DNA of 64,000 nt. Source: Cryptomeria japonica (lineage: Eukaryota; Streptophyta; Pinopsida; Cupressales; Cupressaceae). The stretch spans positions 239,864,422-239,928,421 of the forward strand of contig NC_081406.1 of assembly GCF_030272615.1 (NCBI RefSeq), in the 5' to 3' direction. The translations under genes were made by a program, and so were the position numbers. Under the pieces are notes generated by a model. That model was not told the origin of the DNA. It ran no database searches and saw nothing but the letters and a program-made list of their open reading frames with translations. Below are positions 35,191 to 47,214 of this stretch, piece by piece; position 1 is the stretch's first letter; the number at the start of each line of letters is the position of its first letter.

Positions 35191-37734
35191 GGTGTCTGTT
35201 TTACCACCCTAACAACAATTAAATCATAATAATTTAGTATAAGATTTTAGATATAAGTAGAAGACTTATATATGAATGTGACACTTTTTTTTTGTATTTT
35301 TTGAAATAAATAATTAATTATGATTTTTAACTACTTTTTAAAACTATTAAAAAATTGTATGTCTGACCACCATAACTTCATCAAAACTTTTTTTTTTGTT
35401 AAACCATATAGTACACAAAACATAGAATGTTACGAATGTTTCAGATTCAAAAAATGTGATACCTTTTGAAAGTTATAGGTATTTTTCCATCAGCCTATCA
35501 ATCAGGACTTTAGTCAGGTTATCACCATGTTTTTGGCCCCTGATGATATTGCACATACCCTCAAAACTAGCACTCTGGAACTTTCAAGTTTTTTGCTCCT
35601 TTGACATTATAGTCTCTCCACAAAATTGAGTATATAATTAGTACTATTATCTATAATGTTTATTAAATACAGTTACCAAACAACAAAAGAAACATATTTT
35701 AATTCATGTTTCCATCTTCATTATGCCTCTTTCTTTTAGTAGTCTTTCTAGAACAAAAAAATTAAGTGATTGTGGTTTGCACTCCTTAAACTATTTTAAT
35801 GATAAATTGTAGTATGTGTTTTCTTAGAACCAAACAAATTTTTACACTTTTATCAAAATTCATATATGTTGCTTCTTTATAGATATGTGTTTCCATAGAC
35901 TTAATTTATTGAATTGCTAATGACTATATTTGTATTAATCACAACAAACTGATGAATTCACATCTTGTCACACTGAACACATATAAATGATAATGTAAAT
36001 GGTTTTTCTTGATTCTACTTCTACCCAAAAAATGTAGGTTGCATTGATATTGCATGTAGATTTTCTCCCACGACTACAGATGCTACTCCCCTTTTTTATT
36101 CAGTCAATAAAAAAGTTTGTACTCACTTTTTTCTGCGGCCTTTCTCCAATTCTGAGTACATGTTAAGTAAAGCTACAAATCATTTTTGCTTCCTACAAAA
36201 AACAAATCCTCCAATGTTCTGATACCCACCTTTGATAGGTTCTAGGTATAACCTTCCCTCTAGCTTCCATCACTTCCATGCTTCACATGCTCCTTGTTTT
36301 TGGACTTAAAAAAAAAATGTACTCTTCTTCTTCCTTAGTTGCTTCCACAACAAATGAATGTTGAATAAGATTATAGATTATTGTCCCTTCCCTCAAAATT
36401 TATATGTAATGCTCCCTCCAAGTAAGCTCAAAGTTCAAATTCGGTTCTCCATAATTCTCCATTCAAAAGTTCTACACAGGTTTCTTCATTTCTCTTATTC
36501 CATTACTCAAAAAGTCTTTTTCTTGTGACATCCATATTTTTTATACACCATCTTTCTTTTGCACATTCTATTGCACCTTCTTGTCCTATACAACAATATC
36601 TCTGCTTACATGTTTCACATTGAATACAGTCGCCAGCCCATCCAATCATTTCACAACTTGTAGCGATACAATATAGAGGGACCAAGTATCATTCATTGTA
36701 TCCACAGGTGACATGCTTGTTCTTTACATATGTTGTGGTTCATTTTTCTTATATTGCAACAGTCCTTTCTCTTTTGCAAGTTTATTTGTTTGCAGACACT
36801 TTCTCATAGTGCCTGTATATACACTCCTTCTAAATCTATCCATCAACCAGTTAATGGTGCTCCACCTACAACGTAGGTAAAACTTGTTTTGCATGATTGT
36901 TGTATCCATGTACAGAGGATGCTCACGTGTATGTTAATTTTTCTATGGATCAAAATAAAGATAAATATGATTTGGTTCTACACATTTGTTTTTGATATGT
37001 ATTTGTTCATACACAATTCTCGAAACAATGTTGTAGATTTATACTGCAATACCTTCACATACATATACTCCACCAAATATAGCTAAAAAGCCATGAAAAG
37101 ATTTAACAACTTGTTGTTGTCCAGAACAAAGACCCCAACCATCATTTTTGGCATCCATAGGTGAAATCCTTGTGATTTACATATGGTGTATTTCTCTTAC
37201 ACGTGTTAGAATAATTATTTCAATTTGGCAAGTTTCAATAAACATAGGCACTATCTCAATCTACTCATGCATTGAATTCTTTGGAAGTTATATATGGACC
37301 CTTAATGGTATGCAATCTATACCCAGGGAGAAACCTCCCCTATCATTAAACTATGCAAATACATAAACTGCTCACATTTATGCATTTTTTCATAGGACAT
37401 AAAGAACCTATAGTCAATTTGCTTATGCATATTTTGTTTTTCTATATGTTCATCAATTAACAAAATTGTGAAATAATCCTATAGCTCCTTTATTCACTAC
37501 TGCACAACCAAAAATCCAAAAGATTGAGCACCCATGCTATGCAATACCCCTTCACTTTCACAATTTTAGTTATTTTCTATACCATTGATTACATCTGTTC
37601 CAGTAAAACATATACTTACAAATTCTTGACCTGTTTTAAAGGCTAGTAGGTTCCATGTTCCTTTCATATCATAAATGTATGTACTACATATCCACAACAT
37701 AGACTCTGGTATTAATTATCATCACGACCTTTCA
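35191..37734. other. Unassigned AT-rich DNA
   Basis: I see no gene, RNA or complete repeat here. Open stretches are short, and none carries a motif; a Cys-rich one on the minus strand at 36503-36685 looks accidental. This sequence continues at 48715 after element G. Confidence 0.5.
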
Positions 37735-37739
37735 CAATA
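37735..37739. repeat. Target site duplication of G, left copy (CAATA)
   Basis: CAATA is repeated exactly at 48710-48714, immediately outside the other LTR. Confidence 0.92.
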
Positions 37740-37827
37740 TGTAATAACCCAGCATAATTCATCCAACAAAAATTGAGTATATATATATTTTTTTTTCTAT
37801 TTATGTTTTATTCAATTGCATACTCTG

Positions 37828-37984
37828 GGCATCCATCCAAATAGGATTGGGCATTCATCCATTCGGGATGAGCTTCTAACCATACGGGTTAGGCAGTTGT
37901 CCATACGGGACGTAAATTCCATCTATCCAATATGGGATAGGCATCTACCCATACGGGGTAGGCATCCATCCAAACGGGATAGGA
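37828..37984. repeat. G LTR tandem array 1 (about 21-25 bp units)
   Basis: There are six or seven imperfect copies of a unit like GGCATCCATCCATACGGGATA. The second LTR has the same array at about 45250-45413. Confidence 0.75.
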
Positions 37985-38894
37985 GATGCTCTGGCCAGAG
38001 ACTTAGACTCATCGGGACCATTCGGGTCCTGAGCCACTCACTAAGTACTACATTCTTCTAACAAGAATGCACCGAGGTCGCCGTCCTTAGGAGTAATAAG
38101 AAAATAATACAAGCTTGAATTCCGCCTCGGAATTTGGCTTAAAGCCTCGGGAAGTCAAGCGAATCCATACGGGATTCCTTCCGAGTATGCATTGAATTAA
38201 GTTTGATTATCTGATCTTTCATTTAGGATTCTTACTCAACCAAGCCTAGAACCCACCCACGAACGCCTGAGTACGAGGGACAACTCCGTCCCAAGACTGC
38301 CTACATACCCGCTTCGGCACGGGATCAAGGCGTAAAGTATGTAGTTCTATTTTCTAATCTATGGTTTGATGTAAACTGATTTGTGGGTACGCAACCCTTT
38401 CTAGGGTCAGTGTCCCAGACAGTTTCTCTGCGGTTGCTACCCACGAAGGTAGCGCTTAAGCGAAGGCTCAAGATGGCCTATTGCTTGTGGCCTAAACAAA
38501 ATAACTAGAACCTAATACTTATCATGAGCGTCACCCAATTGCAAATCACCAATATCCCTTTGAGGTGAATAAACAATTAAATAAATAAAGTAAATTTCAC
38601 GAGAGCTCTTAACTTGACCATCCCTAAGAGGGGTTTACTATGGTTTATCTCAACGGATGTGGAATTCATTTAAAAGTTATCTTATTAAATTATCGATCCA
38701 AGAGGGATTACTCGCCCCTTGGATTTTAACTTCCAAATGTCCCTTATTACTCCCCGACGATTTATACAGGAGTATTATAATTATTTTTAATGAGTTATTG
38801 AAGATTACTCAGAGCAGGGTAATAATAGGTAATTAACAATGTTTGTAGATTAATTTTCAGGAAATAAATGAAGCAGTAACCAGAGGGATTTTTT

Positions 38895-39215
38895 TTTTCC
38901 ATTTCCTTTGTTTTCTACACAGGGAAATTCATTCACAGAGAAAGAAATAGATTATTTCACACAGAGAAATTCTTTCACAGGAAAAGGAATGGTTTATTTC
39001 TTTTCTTTTTCACACAGGGAAATTCTTTCACAGAGGAAGAAATAGATTATTTCTTTTGTTTCTTTTCTTTTGTTCTCTACACAGAGAAATTCATTCACAG
39101 AGAAAGGAATTCATTTCTTTACACAGGGAAAATTCATTCACAGAGAGGGGAGATTTATTTATACACACAGGGAGATTTGTCTACAGAGAAAATTGTTTGT
39201 ACACACAGGGAGATC
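38895..39215. repeat. G LTR tandem array 2 (ACACAGGGAAATTCATTCAC)
   Basis: Several imperfect copies of ACACAGGGAAATTCATTCAC followed by AGAGAAAG-type sequence, spaced about 30-65 bp. The copy in the other LTR is at about 47350-47670. Short open frames across it are repeat artefacts. Confidence 0.75.
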
Positions 39216-39269
39216 TTATTTTTATCAAAATAAACTGAAGATAATGAATCTATTTTCCATTTACTCTAC

Positions 39270-39665
39270 TTCTTTCAATCTGAAACTAATTTCTTATCAG
39301 AATTAAAACAATGAATCTTATTTTCTACAAATCAGAAACTAAGGATTTAAACAATGAATCTCATTCTACAAAATCTGAAGCAAATTTCTTATCAAAATTT
39401 TAAACAATGAATTCCATTCTCTACAAATCTGAAACTAATTTCTTATTAAAAATTTAAACAATGAATCTTATTTAACAATAAATCTCATTCTCTACAAAAT
39501 CTAAAAACTAATTCCTTATCAAAATTTCAAACAATGAATCTCATTTAAGCCATAAATCTCATTCTTTACAAAATCTAAAACTAATTTCATATCAAGAAAT
39601 TTAGCAATGAATCTTATTTAAACCATGACTCTCATTTTCTACAAAATCTAAACTAATTCTTTAAC
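39270..39665. repeat. G LTR tandem array 3 (CTAATTTCTTATCAAAATTT)
   Basis: About seven imperfect units of 50-65 bp built from ACAATGAATCTCATTCTCTA and CTAATTTCTTATCAAAATTT. The copy in the other LTR is at about 47730-48125. Confidence 0.75.
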
Positions 39666-40257
39666 AAAATACAAATGAATTTCATACTCATAATTAATCT
39701 AATCAAATCTAATCTACCATAAAAATGAGATGCATGAACTAAGTTGAAGGAACCTGGATGCTTGAAGATGGTGTAGAGTCTTCCTTGATCCTCCAAATTG
39801 AAGAGAAATCCTCCCAACAAAAATCTTAGCTGCCAACGAAAGTGGACTACAAAAGAGAATTCAACTTGCAGAAATTTCTTATGGAATAGCTAACTCTCAT
39901 TTTTGAAACTTGTACCTATTTTATAAAAGAAATTTCAAATTCCCACTACCTAATTATTAATTGGAAAAAAAGAGATTCTCTCCCAATTTGGCCTCCATGC
40001 AAACTAATTAGGCTTAGTGGGAGGAGTTACATGCAAGGAGGTGGGGAAGCCTCTAGAAGCTTCTTATTCCTCCTACAACATGTGCCTTAATTTGGGTGAG
40101 GGAAATTAAATAACAAATTAAAATATATATGCATTTTCCATGTGTGTGTGGTTTATTATTTTTATTCCCTTACAATATTCATTCAATAATTCATCCAAAG
40201 AATATAAATAGAGTTTTGTATTTAGATCAAAAAAAGTGATAAAGGAGGGTTGTAACA

Positions 40258-40270
40258 TCCTCCCCCCCTT
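40258..40270 (-). other. G polypurine tract
   Basis: The minus strand reads AAGGGGGGGAGGA directly before the LTR start TGTTACAACC. Confidence 0.88.
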
Positions 40271-40330
40271 AATTTGTGCATCGTCCCGATGCACTTATTA
40301 AATGCATTCAAAAGAGTTTATAGTTCATGT

Positions 40331-43300
40331 TCAAAACAAAAAGGGAAATAGCTGCTGCATCTCCTTAGTATCCTCCCACGTGGCATTCTTCTCGTCGTAC
40401 TGGTCCCATTGCACTTTGCACTGATCAACCTCTCTGTTGCGCAACTGGCACTGGCGCCTCTCCAAGATTCTGAATGGCTCTATCATTATTCCCCCCATTT
40501 CTTGGACTTGCAAGGCATCCCAATTCAAAATGTGTTTCTCATCAGGTACATACCTCTTAAGAAGAGATACATGGAAGACATCATGGATTCGGCTCAATTG
40601 GGGAGGTAAGGCCAACCGATAAGCAACTGGGTTAATTCTTCCCAATATTTCAAAAGGTCCGACATAACGAGGTGCAAGCTTAGTCTTTTTCCCAAATCTT
40701 ATGGAACTTTTGTGTGGCCTAACCCTTAGGAAGACTTTCTCTCCTACCTCAAACTCCCTTGGTGTTCTGCTTTTATCTGCATAACTTTTCTGCCTATCTG
40801 AGGCTTCCTTCAATCTTTGCCTAATTTCCTTAGTTTTCCTTTCCATTTCTTTCAACATATCTGGCCCAATAATCACTCTATCTTCAAGACTATCCCAACT
40901 CAAAGGTGTTCGACATGGTCTTCCATACAAAGCTTCAAAAGGTGCCATTCCCAAAGATGTTTGATATGTATTATTGTAGGCAAACTCTACCAAAGGTAGG
41001 TACTCTTCCCATTTTCTCTGTTGGTCCATGTAGTACATACGAAGCAGGTCTTCCATAATCTGATTTGTCCTTTCTATCTGACCGTCGGTTTCCAGATGGT
41101 ATGCGGTGCTAAAATTTAGTTGAGTTCCTAGAGCTGATTGAAGAGTGGTCCAAAACCTAGAAGTGAATCTTGCATCTCTATCTGATATGATTTTCTCCGG
41201 TATTCCATGCAACCTAACTATCTCCTTAACAAAGCGTCTAGCCAAGGTGGGTGCATCATCCGTCAGATTCCCTGGTATAAAGTGTGCCACCTTAGTGAGT
41301 TTGTCAATTACCACCATTATTGCATCATGCCTAGAAGGTGACATGGGTAACCCTTGTACAAAATCCATACTAATAACTTGCCACTTATGTTGAGGTACAT
41401 CGTGCAATTGTAACAATCCAGCGGTGTGCCTATGTTCTGCCTTTACTCTTTGACACTCCAAACATTTAGCTACGTACTTGACAATATCGCTTTTCAACCC
41501 TTGCCAAAAGTATAATTTCTTTAGATCTGCATAAAGTTTGTTAACTCCTGGGTGGCCTGAATAAGGGGCATTGTGAGCCTCCGATAAGACTACTTCCCTT
41601 AAATTCCCTGAATTAGGAACATAGATTCTGTTATTGTATCTGAGCAACCCATCTTCATCTAATGTATACCCTTCAACCTTAGGGTCGGTCGGGTTGTGTC
41701 TTATAGTTAATTTGACTTGCTCATACCATGGGTCATGTCCTTGTTCATCCATTACTTGCCTTTTGAAAGAGGTTTTGAAGGTTGCTATAGTCATCAAGTG
41801 TCTCCTCCTACTTAAGGCATCTGCCACCCTATTTTCTTTCCCCTTAATATATTCAATCTCAAAGTCATATTCACTTAGAAACTCTAACCACCTTCTTTGT
41901 CTGGCATTTAAGTGAGGTTGGGTAAAGATGTATTTTAGTCCTTGGTTGTCCGACTTAAGCTCAAAGGGCTTCCCTAGTAAGAAGTGTCTCCACTTTTGCA
42001 GGGCATGCACAATTGCTGCCAACTCTAAGTCGTGGGGTGCATAATTGACTTCATGAGTCTTTAGCTTCCTAGATTCATAAGCCACTACCCCCTCATCTTG
42101 GACAAGTACTCCTCCTAACCCTTCTATAGAGGCATCTGTTACAATTGTGAAGTGTCCATTTGGGTCTGGTACCTTTAGAATGGGTGCTAAAGTTAGTTTT
42201 CCCTTCAAGATTTGAAATGCCTTATCACTTTGCTCGGTCCATACAAACCTTTTTCCCTTCCTTTGCAACGAGGTGATGGGATTTTCTATCTTAGAGAATC
42301 CTTCCACAAACCTCCTATAGTAACCTGCTAGCCCCATAAAGCTTCTTACCTCTGAAACATTCTTAGGGATTGGCCATTCTACTATCGCCTTTATTTTATC
42401 TGGGTCGACTGCTATTCCTTCCTTTGATATTATATGCCCAAGATAGTGAATCTTTTCCTCAAAGAAGGCACATTTGGACAATTTTCCATATAACTTATGT
42501 TCTCTCAATCTTTGCAAAACAATTTGTAGGTGCGCTAAATGTTCCTCTTCATTTCTAGAGTAAATCAATATGTCATCCAAAAATACCAAAACAAACTTAT
42601 CCAAGTAGTCGTGGAATACACTATTCATCAGGTTCATGAATGCAGCTGGGGCATTAGTTACTCCAAAAGGAACTACTGTGAATTCATAATGTCCATATCT
42701 CATCCTGAAAGTTGTCTTCGGAATGTCTTCTTCCTTAATTCTGAGTTGATGATACCCCGACCGAAGATCTATCTTCGAGAAAACTGCCGCTCCTTTCATT
42801 TGGTCAAAAAGGTCCTCTATGCGAGGTAAGGGATACCTATTCTTTATGGTGACTTTGTTCAACATCCTATAGTCGATGCATAGCCTTAAGGTTCCATCCT
42901 TCTTCTTAACAAATAAAACTGGCGCTCCCCATGGTGATACACTTGGCCTTATTAAACCCTTAGCTAAGAGTTCCTCTAATTGCATTTTGAGCTCTTGTAA
43001 TTCTGTCGTGTTCATTCGGTAAGGTGCCTTTGATACTGGTTCAGCTCTTGGGAGTACTTCGATAGAAAAGTCAAACTTTCTCTTAGGGGGTAAAACGGGT
43101 AGTTCTTCTGGAAAAACATCCTTAAACTCCTTTAAGAAAGGGGTATTTTCAAATGTTGGGGTATTTTCCTCCTTTCCTTCTTCAATTTCGACCATAAAGA
43201 TTTGTCCTCCTCTTCTCCTTTCCTTCTTTAATTGCATTGCTGAGATAGTTTCTATATTAATGGGTTTAAACTTTCCTTGGATTTTGACCCTTTTCCCCCC

Positions 43301-43774
43301 ATCATCCAAACATTCAACAACTTTGCTATAACAATCTACATTAGCTTGATGGTCTGCTAACCAACTCATTCCCATAATTACATCATATAATCCTAAGGGT
43401 GCCACATAGAGATCTACCCTTGTTTCGAACTCAGGGAATTGTACCCTTGCCCTCGGTAAACACTTAGTTACTTCTCTAGTTGCCTTATCCCCATATTGAA
43501 CCGTCCATGATGACTCCATTTGATTAACTTTTAATGCATATTTGTTCACTAATTCAGGTGAGATGAAACATTCAGATGATCCAGTGTCAATTAGAATTGA
43601 TATTGGTTGTTCAAATAGTGTACCTGTAGTTTCCACGGGAACATTTTGGTATCTTCTTCTTTGGTTCCTAACTGCTGCATGAATCCTCTGTTGGCACCCT
43701 TGTAGGGGTTGATTGGCTCTAATTTGTCCTTGCATCCTGGGGCAATCTCTAGCAAAGTGGTTTTCCCCGCACAT
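40331..43774 (-). CDS. pol: G pol: intact protease-RT-RNase H-integrase-chromodomain
   Basis: There are 1,147 open codons. The Met at 43774 lies inside the gag zinc knuckle, so this is the downstream part of a gag-pol frame and not a true start. Protease: LIDTGSS with Asp63. [13 protein letters not shown] (336-346), VVPFG and the catalytic FLDD (398-401). RNase H: Asp547, Glu584, Asp609, Asp652. Integrase: zinc finger His734, His741, Cys771, Cys774; core Asp804, Asp865 and Glu901 (D,D35E spacing); GPF module at 1039-1041. The C-terminal 45 residues ([23 protein letters not shown]) form a chromodomain-like tail that in chromoviruses directs integration to marked chromatin. All key residues are present, and the 3' end is 73 bases from the LTR. 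Confidence 0.95.
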   Translation of the reverse strand: MCGENHFARDCPRMQGQIRANQPLQGCQQRIHAAVRNQRRRYQNVPVETTGTLFEQPISILIDTGSSECFISPELVNKYALKVNQMESSWTVQYGDKATREVTKCLPRARVQFPEFETRVDLYVAPLGLYDVIMGMSWLADHQANVDCYSKVVECLDDGGKRVKIQGKFKPINIETISAMQLKKERRRGGQIFMVEIEEGKEENTPTFENTPFLKEFKDVFPEELPVLPPKRKFDFSIEVLPRAEPVSKAPYRMNTTELQELKMQLEELLAKGLIRPSVSPWGAPVLFVKKKDGTLRLCIDYRMLNKVTIKNRYPLPRIEDLFDQMKGAAVFSKIDLRSGYHQLRIKEEDIPKTTFRMRYGHYEFTVVPFGVTNAPAAFMNLMNSVFHDYLDKFVLVFLDDILIYSRNEEEHLAHLQIVLQRLREHKLYGKLSKCAFFEEKIHYLGHIISKEGIAVDPDKIKAIVEWPIPKNVSEVRSFMGLAGYYRRFVEGFSKIENPITSLQRKGKRFVWTEQSDKAFQILKGKLTLAPILKVPDPNGHFTIVTDASIEGLGGVLVQDEGVVAYESRKLKTHEVNYAPHDLELAAIVHALQKWRHFLLGKPFELKSDNQGLKYIFTQPHLNARQRRWLEFLSEYDFEIEYIKGKENRVADALSRRRHLMTIATFKTSFKRQVMDEQGHDPWYEQVKLTIRHNPTDPKVEGYTLDEDGLLRYNNRIYVPNSGNLREVVLSEAHNAPYSGHPGVNKLYADLKKLYFWQGLKSDIVKYVAKCLECQRVKAEHRHTAGLLQLHDVPQHKWQVISMDFVQGLPMSPSRHDAIMVVIDKLTKVAHFIPGNLTDDAPTLARRFVKEIVRLHGIPEKIISDRDARFTSRFWTTLQSALGTQLNFSTAYHLETDGQIERTNQIMEDLLRMYYMDQQRKWEEYLPLVEFAYNNTYQTSLGMAPFEALYGRPCRTPLSWDSLEDRVIIGPDMLKEMERKTKEIRQRLKEASDRQKSYADKSRTPREFEVGEKVFLRVRPHKSSIRFGKKTKLAPRYVGPFEILGRINPVAYRLALPPQLSRIHDVFHVSLLKRYVPDEKHILNWDALQVQEMGGIMIEPFRILERRQCQLRNREVDQCKVQWDQYDEKNATWEDTKEMQQLFPFLF

Positions 43775-45015
43775 AAAGCATCCGCCTGGAGGCCCTCTCC
43801 TACCTTGATTTCTAGGGGGATCATTCCTTGTTTCATTTCCCCTGGGTGGATAAGTTATCCTGTTCTACTGGTCATTCCTGTTATAGTTGCCCCTGTTATC
43901 ATTGTCCCTGTTATTATTGCCCTGTTATCATTGCCCCTATTATTATTACCCCTGTTATTATCATTTCCATTCCTCTGATATTGATTAGGCGGTGGTCTCC
44001 TTTCGGAAGAGTTATTCCTTTGACCCTTGTTGAAATTAGTGTTTCCATTGAATTCTTGCTTCCTTTTAAATGAGTGATTCCCATTATAGTTCCGTCCTGC
44101 TAGTGTTTGAATCTTCCTCTCTTGTCTTAGGGACTTTTCAAGTACTTCATTCATGTTTCTGGGTCCATGCATATCAACCTCTGCCCCTATGTTGGTATTC
44201 AGCCCCAAAATGAATTTCCTTGCTTGGCCTTCTTCATCCCTTTGGTACATAGGCACATATTTAAGCAACTTGGCAAACTTATCCCAATATTGTTGAACGG
44301 ATAGGGACCCTTGACGTAGATTATGGAATTCTTTCACTTTCTCATCAAAGAACAATTGAGGGAGCCACCTATCTCAAAAATGGTGAACAAATTGATCCCA
44401 TGTGATTGTATCCCTGTTATACCCATTTTGTTCCTTGGTGTTGGTCCACCAACTAGCCGCCTCCCCTGTGAGTTGATAGGAGCCCCATAAAGCCTTGGTT
44501 GTTTCGCTAAAATCTCTTAGCTCAAAATATTTCTCCATTTCATTTAGCCAATTCTCAGCCCCTTCACCAATCTGCCTCCCATCGAACTTAGGAGGGGTGA
44601 TTTTCTTCAAATCCTTGGAGAGTTCCAATATGTTATTTTCCTTCCCATTACCCATCACGTTTCCTTGATTGCTACCAGGGTTTCCGTTCTCGGTACCACT
44701 TCTGTTCTCATAGTCATTCTGCCTTTCCCTAAGGTCCTGCAGTGATTGTTCCAGGAAGTTGATTTTATCTCTTTGTTCGGTTAGAAGGTCGATTATAGCT
44801 TGAACCCCATCTCCGTTATTCCCTAGGTTGTGTCAAACCTCTTCATGATCTTCCTCATGGTTCCCTTCATGGTTTTCCTCATGGTTTTCCTCATGGTTTT
44901 CCTCATTGTTTTCCTCCCTTTGACTCCTGGTACATCTCCCATTACCCCTTCCTCTTCCTCTTCCTCTTCCTCTTCCTCTTCCTCTTCCTCTTCCTCTTCC
45001 TCTTCCTCTTGCCAT
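43775..45015 (-). pseudogene. gag: G gag: recently broken
   Basis: The ATG at 45015 opens an N-terminus of about 11 Arg-Gly pairs, encoded by a (CCTCTT)n run, then Asn-His-Glu-Glu repeats. A TGA at about 44835 follows. The capsid (44658-44374: FDGRQIGEGAENWLNEMEKY, ASWW) is cut by a second TGA at about 44372, then resumes (44355). It ends in an Asn/Arg/Gly tail with a one-base frameshift near 43920 and a TAG near 43868 before the knuckle [13 protein letters not shown]. The two TGA codons are best explained as CGA to TGA. Gag would build the particle; this copy cannot. Confidence 0.85.
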
Positions 45016-45149
45016 TCTAGGTTTTACCTGAAAGTTAAATTGGGTAGTTAGTTTTCTTTTTGTAGAATAAAATTTTAATTTCTATTATTGTAAAACATTC
45101 CCTTAGTTGATTAAATTGAAGTGAGCACAAGGCCTAGTTTTGAACCTTT

Positions 45150-45161
45150 GCTCTGATACCA
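45150..45161 (-). other. G primer binding site (tRNA-iMet)
   Basis: The minus strand reads TGGTATCAGAGC, two bases after the LTR end. Confidence 0.93.
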
Positions 45162-46189
45162 CATGTAATAACCCAGCATAATTCATCCAACAAAAATTGA
45201 GTATATATTTTTTTTTTTTCTATTTATGTTTTATTCAATTGCATACTCTGGGCATCCATCCAAATAGGATTGGGCATTCATCCATTCGGGATGAGCTTCT
45301 AACCATACGGGTTAGGCAGTTGTCCATACGGGACATAAATTCCATCTATCCAATATGGGATAGGCATCTACCCATACGGGGTAGGCATCCATCCAAACGG
45401 GATAGGAGATGCTCTGGCCAGAGACTTAGACTCATCGGGACCATTCGGGTCCTGAGCCACTCACTAAGTACTACATTCTTCTAACAAGAATGCACCGAGG
45501 TCGCCGTCCTTAGGAGTAATAAGAAAATAATACAAGCTTGAATTCCGCCTCGGAATTTGGCTTAAAGCCTCGGGAAGTCAAGCAAATCCATACGGGATTC
45601 CTTCCGAGTATGCATTGAATTAAGTTTGATTATCTGATCTTTCATTTAGGATTCTTACTCAACCAAGCCTAGACCCCACCCACGAACGCCTGAGTACGAG
45701 GGACAACTCCGTCCCAAGACTGCCTACATACCCGCTTCGGCACGGGATCAAGGCGTAAAGTATGTAGTTCTATTTTCTAATCTATGGTTTGATGTAAACT
45801 GATTTGTGGGTACGCAACCCTTTCTAGGGTCAGTGTCCCAGACAGTTTCTCTACGGTTTCTACCCACGAAGGTAGCGCTTAAGCGAAGGCTCAAGATGGC
45901 CTATTGCTTGTGGCCTAAACAAAATAACTAGAACCTAATACTTATCATGAGCGTCACCCAATTGCAAATCACCAATATCCCTTTGAGGTGAATAAACAAT
46001 TAAATAAATAAAGTAAATTTCATGAGAGCTCTTAACTTGACCATCCCTAAGAGGGGTTTACTATGGTTTATCTCAACGGATGTGGAATTCATTTAAAAGT
46101 TATCTTATTAAATTATCGATCCAAGAGGGATTACCCGCCCCTTGGATTTTAACTTCCAAATGTCCCTTATTACTCCCCGACGATTTATA

Positions 46190-47121
46190 GGGACGATGCC
46201 ACAGACGTCGTTAATGTAGCTTTATTAGGCGTTAAGTGCAGTAGTTCAACACGACGACATTACCCGTAAGCGTGACCCAGAGGCACCATATATACCGAAC
46301 GCTGCTAGTTTTGGTTTTCCAACTTCCTTTATTTAGTTTTCTAACTACGAATAACAAAATGAAAGCGTAAATAATGGAAGTAACTACTTGAAGTGTAATT
46401 TGCATACAAATGAAACTTGCATAATAGTAATTGCATGAAAGATATAGTAATTCGCATGCTATAAACGAAAGCAATTAATCCATGATGTAAGATGACTTAG
46501 CGAGTCCAAAATGACGATTAAATCTAAATATTTATAATAAGGTAAGTTAATCTCCAAGGACCAATCAAGTGTCCCAATGATTTCTTAATTTTTAGAAGAA
46601 TATAGTCTACAATTTTAAAGTCTATTAGGGATAGTTTAATTACAATCTTGCTACACATTAATCCCATTTTTAATTGAAAGTCAATATCCTTAAATTTACA
46701 CTAAGGAGAAAAAAAAAATCATCATATCCTAAATGTCATTATTATCAACTTTTAAAAAAATTAACTAAATGGTAATTAACTTAGATTATCATTTTATTTT
46801 TTTAGAAAACAAATTAAACTTCAATTTTCAAAATACTAAAAAAACAAATTTTAAAATTTAATGGCAAAGGCTTGCATTTGTTTATGATAATAAGGAGGGC
46901 TGCGGGGTGGGGACCACGGGCCCCATCACCCCTGCGACCCTGCATGCGCAGGTCCGCAGGGATGAGGGGATGCCGTGGGCCCCCACCGTACCCCTGTGAC
47001 GGTTTATTGAAACCGTCCATGCAAACAGCGACCCAAGCACGTGGAAAGCCATGCGTTACGGAGGCATAAGGAGATTTTTCTACGTTCGATGGGGTTTTCT
47101 TGCTTTTGGGTTTTTTATTTA

Positions 47122-47187
<66 letters not shown>

Positions 47188-47214
47188 ATAATATTATTAT
47201 TATCATTTTTTTTC
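46190..47214. mobile_element. Unclassified 1,025-bp insertion in the G LTR
   Basis: It is flanked by TTATA at 46185-46189 and 47215-47219, while the other LTR has a single TTATA at 38762-38766. It begins GGGACGATGCCACAGACG and ends CATTTTTTTTC, with no TG...CA ends and no obvious terminal inverted repeat. Inside are a GC-rich imperfect palindrome (46905-46990), a perfect stem-loop (46998-47017) and a TA microsatellite (47119-47184). No coding motif was found. The T-rich right end could be the A-tail of a retroposon on the minus strand. Confidence 0.7.
47119..47184. repeat. (TA)n microsatellite
   Basis: About 65 bases of almost pure alternating AT, near the right end of the insertion in the G LTR. 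Confidence 0.95.

Larger units (their letters stand above)
37740..40257 (-). repeat. G 3' LTR
   Basis: This is a 2,518-bp LTR. On the minus strand it starts TGTTACAACCCTCC and ends GGGTTATTACA. It is the uninterrupted copy: TTTATACAGG at 38761-38770 is the empty site for the insertion found in the other LTR. It contains three tandem-repeat arrays, listed separately. Confidence 0.93.

Noticed and set aside
36503-36685. Cys-rich open stretch on the minus strand in unassigned DNA
   Set aside because: Cysteine spacing fits no known finger, it is only 60 codons long, and neighbouring sequence is stop-rich.
37816-38061. Possible CRISPR-like array of short spaced repeats
   Set aside because: Units are directly tandem and imperfect, without unique spacers, inside a plant LTR.
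39056-39306. Small open frames repeated in both G LTRs
   Set aside because: They are by-products of the tandem array in the LTR; the amino-acid repeats follow the DNA repeats and no start or promoter context is visible.
44830-45051. Plus-strand frame with Met-Val-Phe and Ser repeats
   Set aside because: It is the antisense of the microsatellites in G gag.
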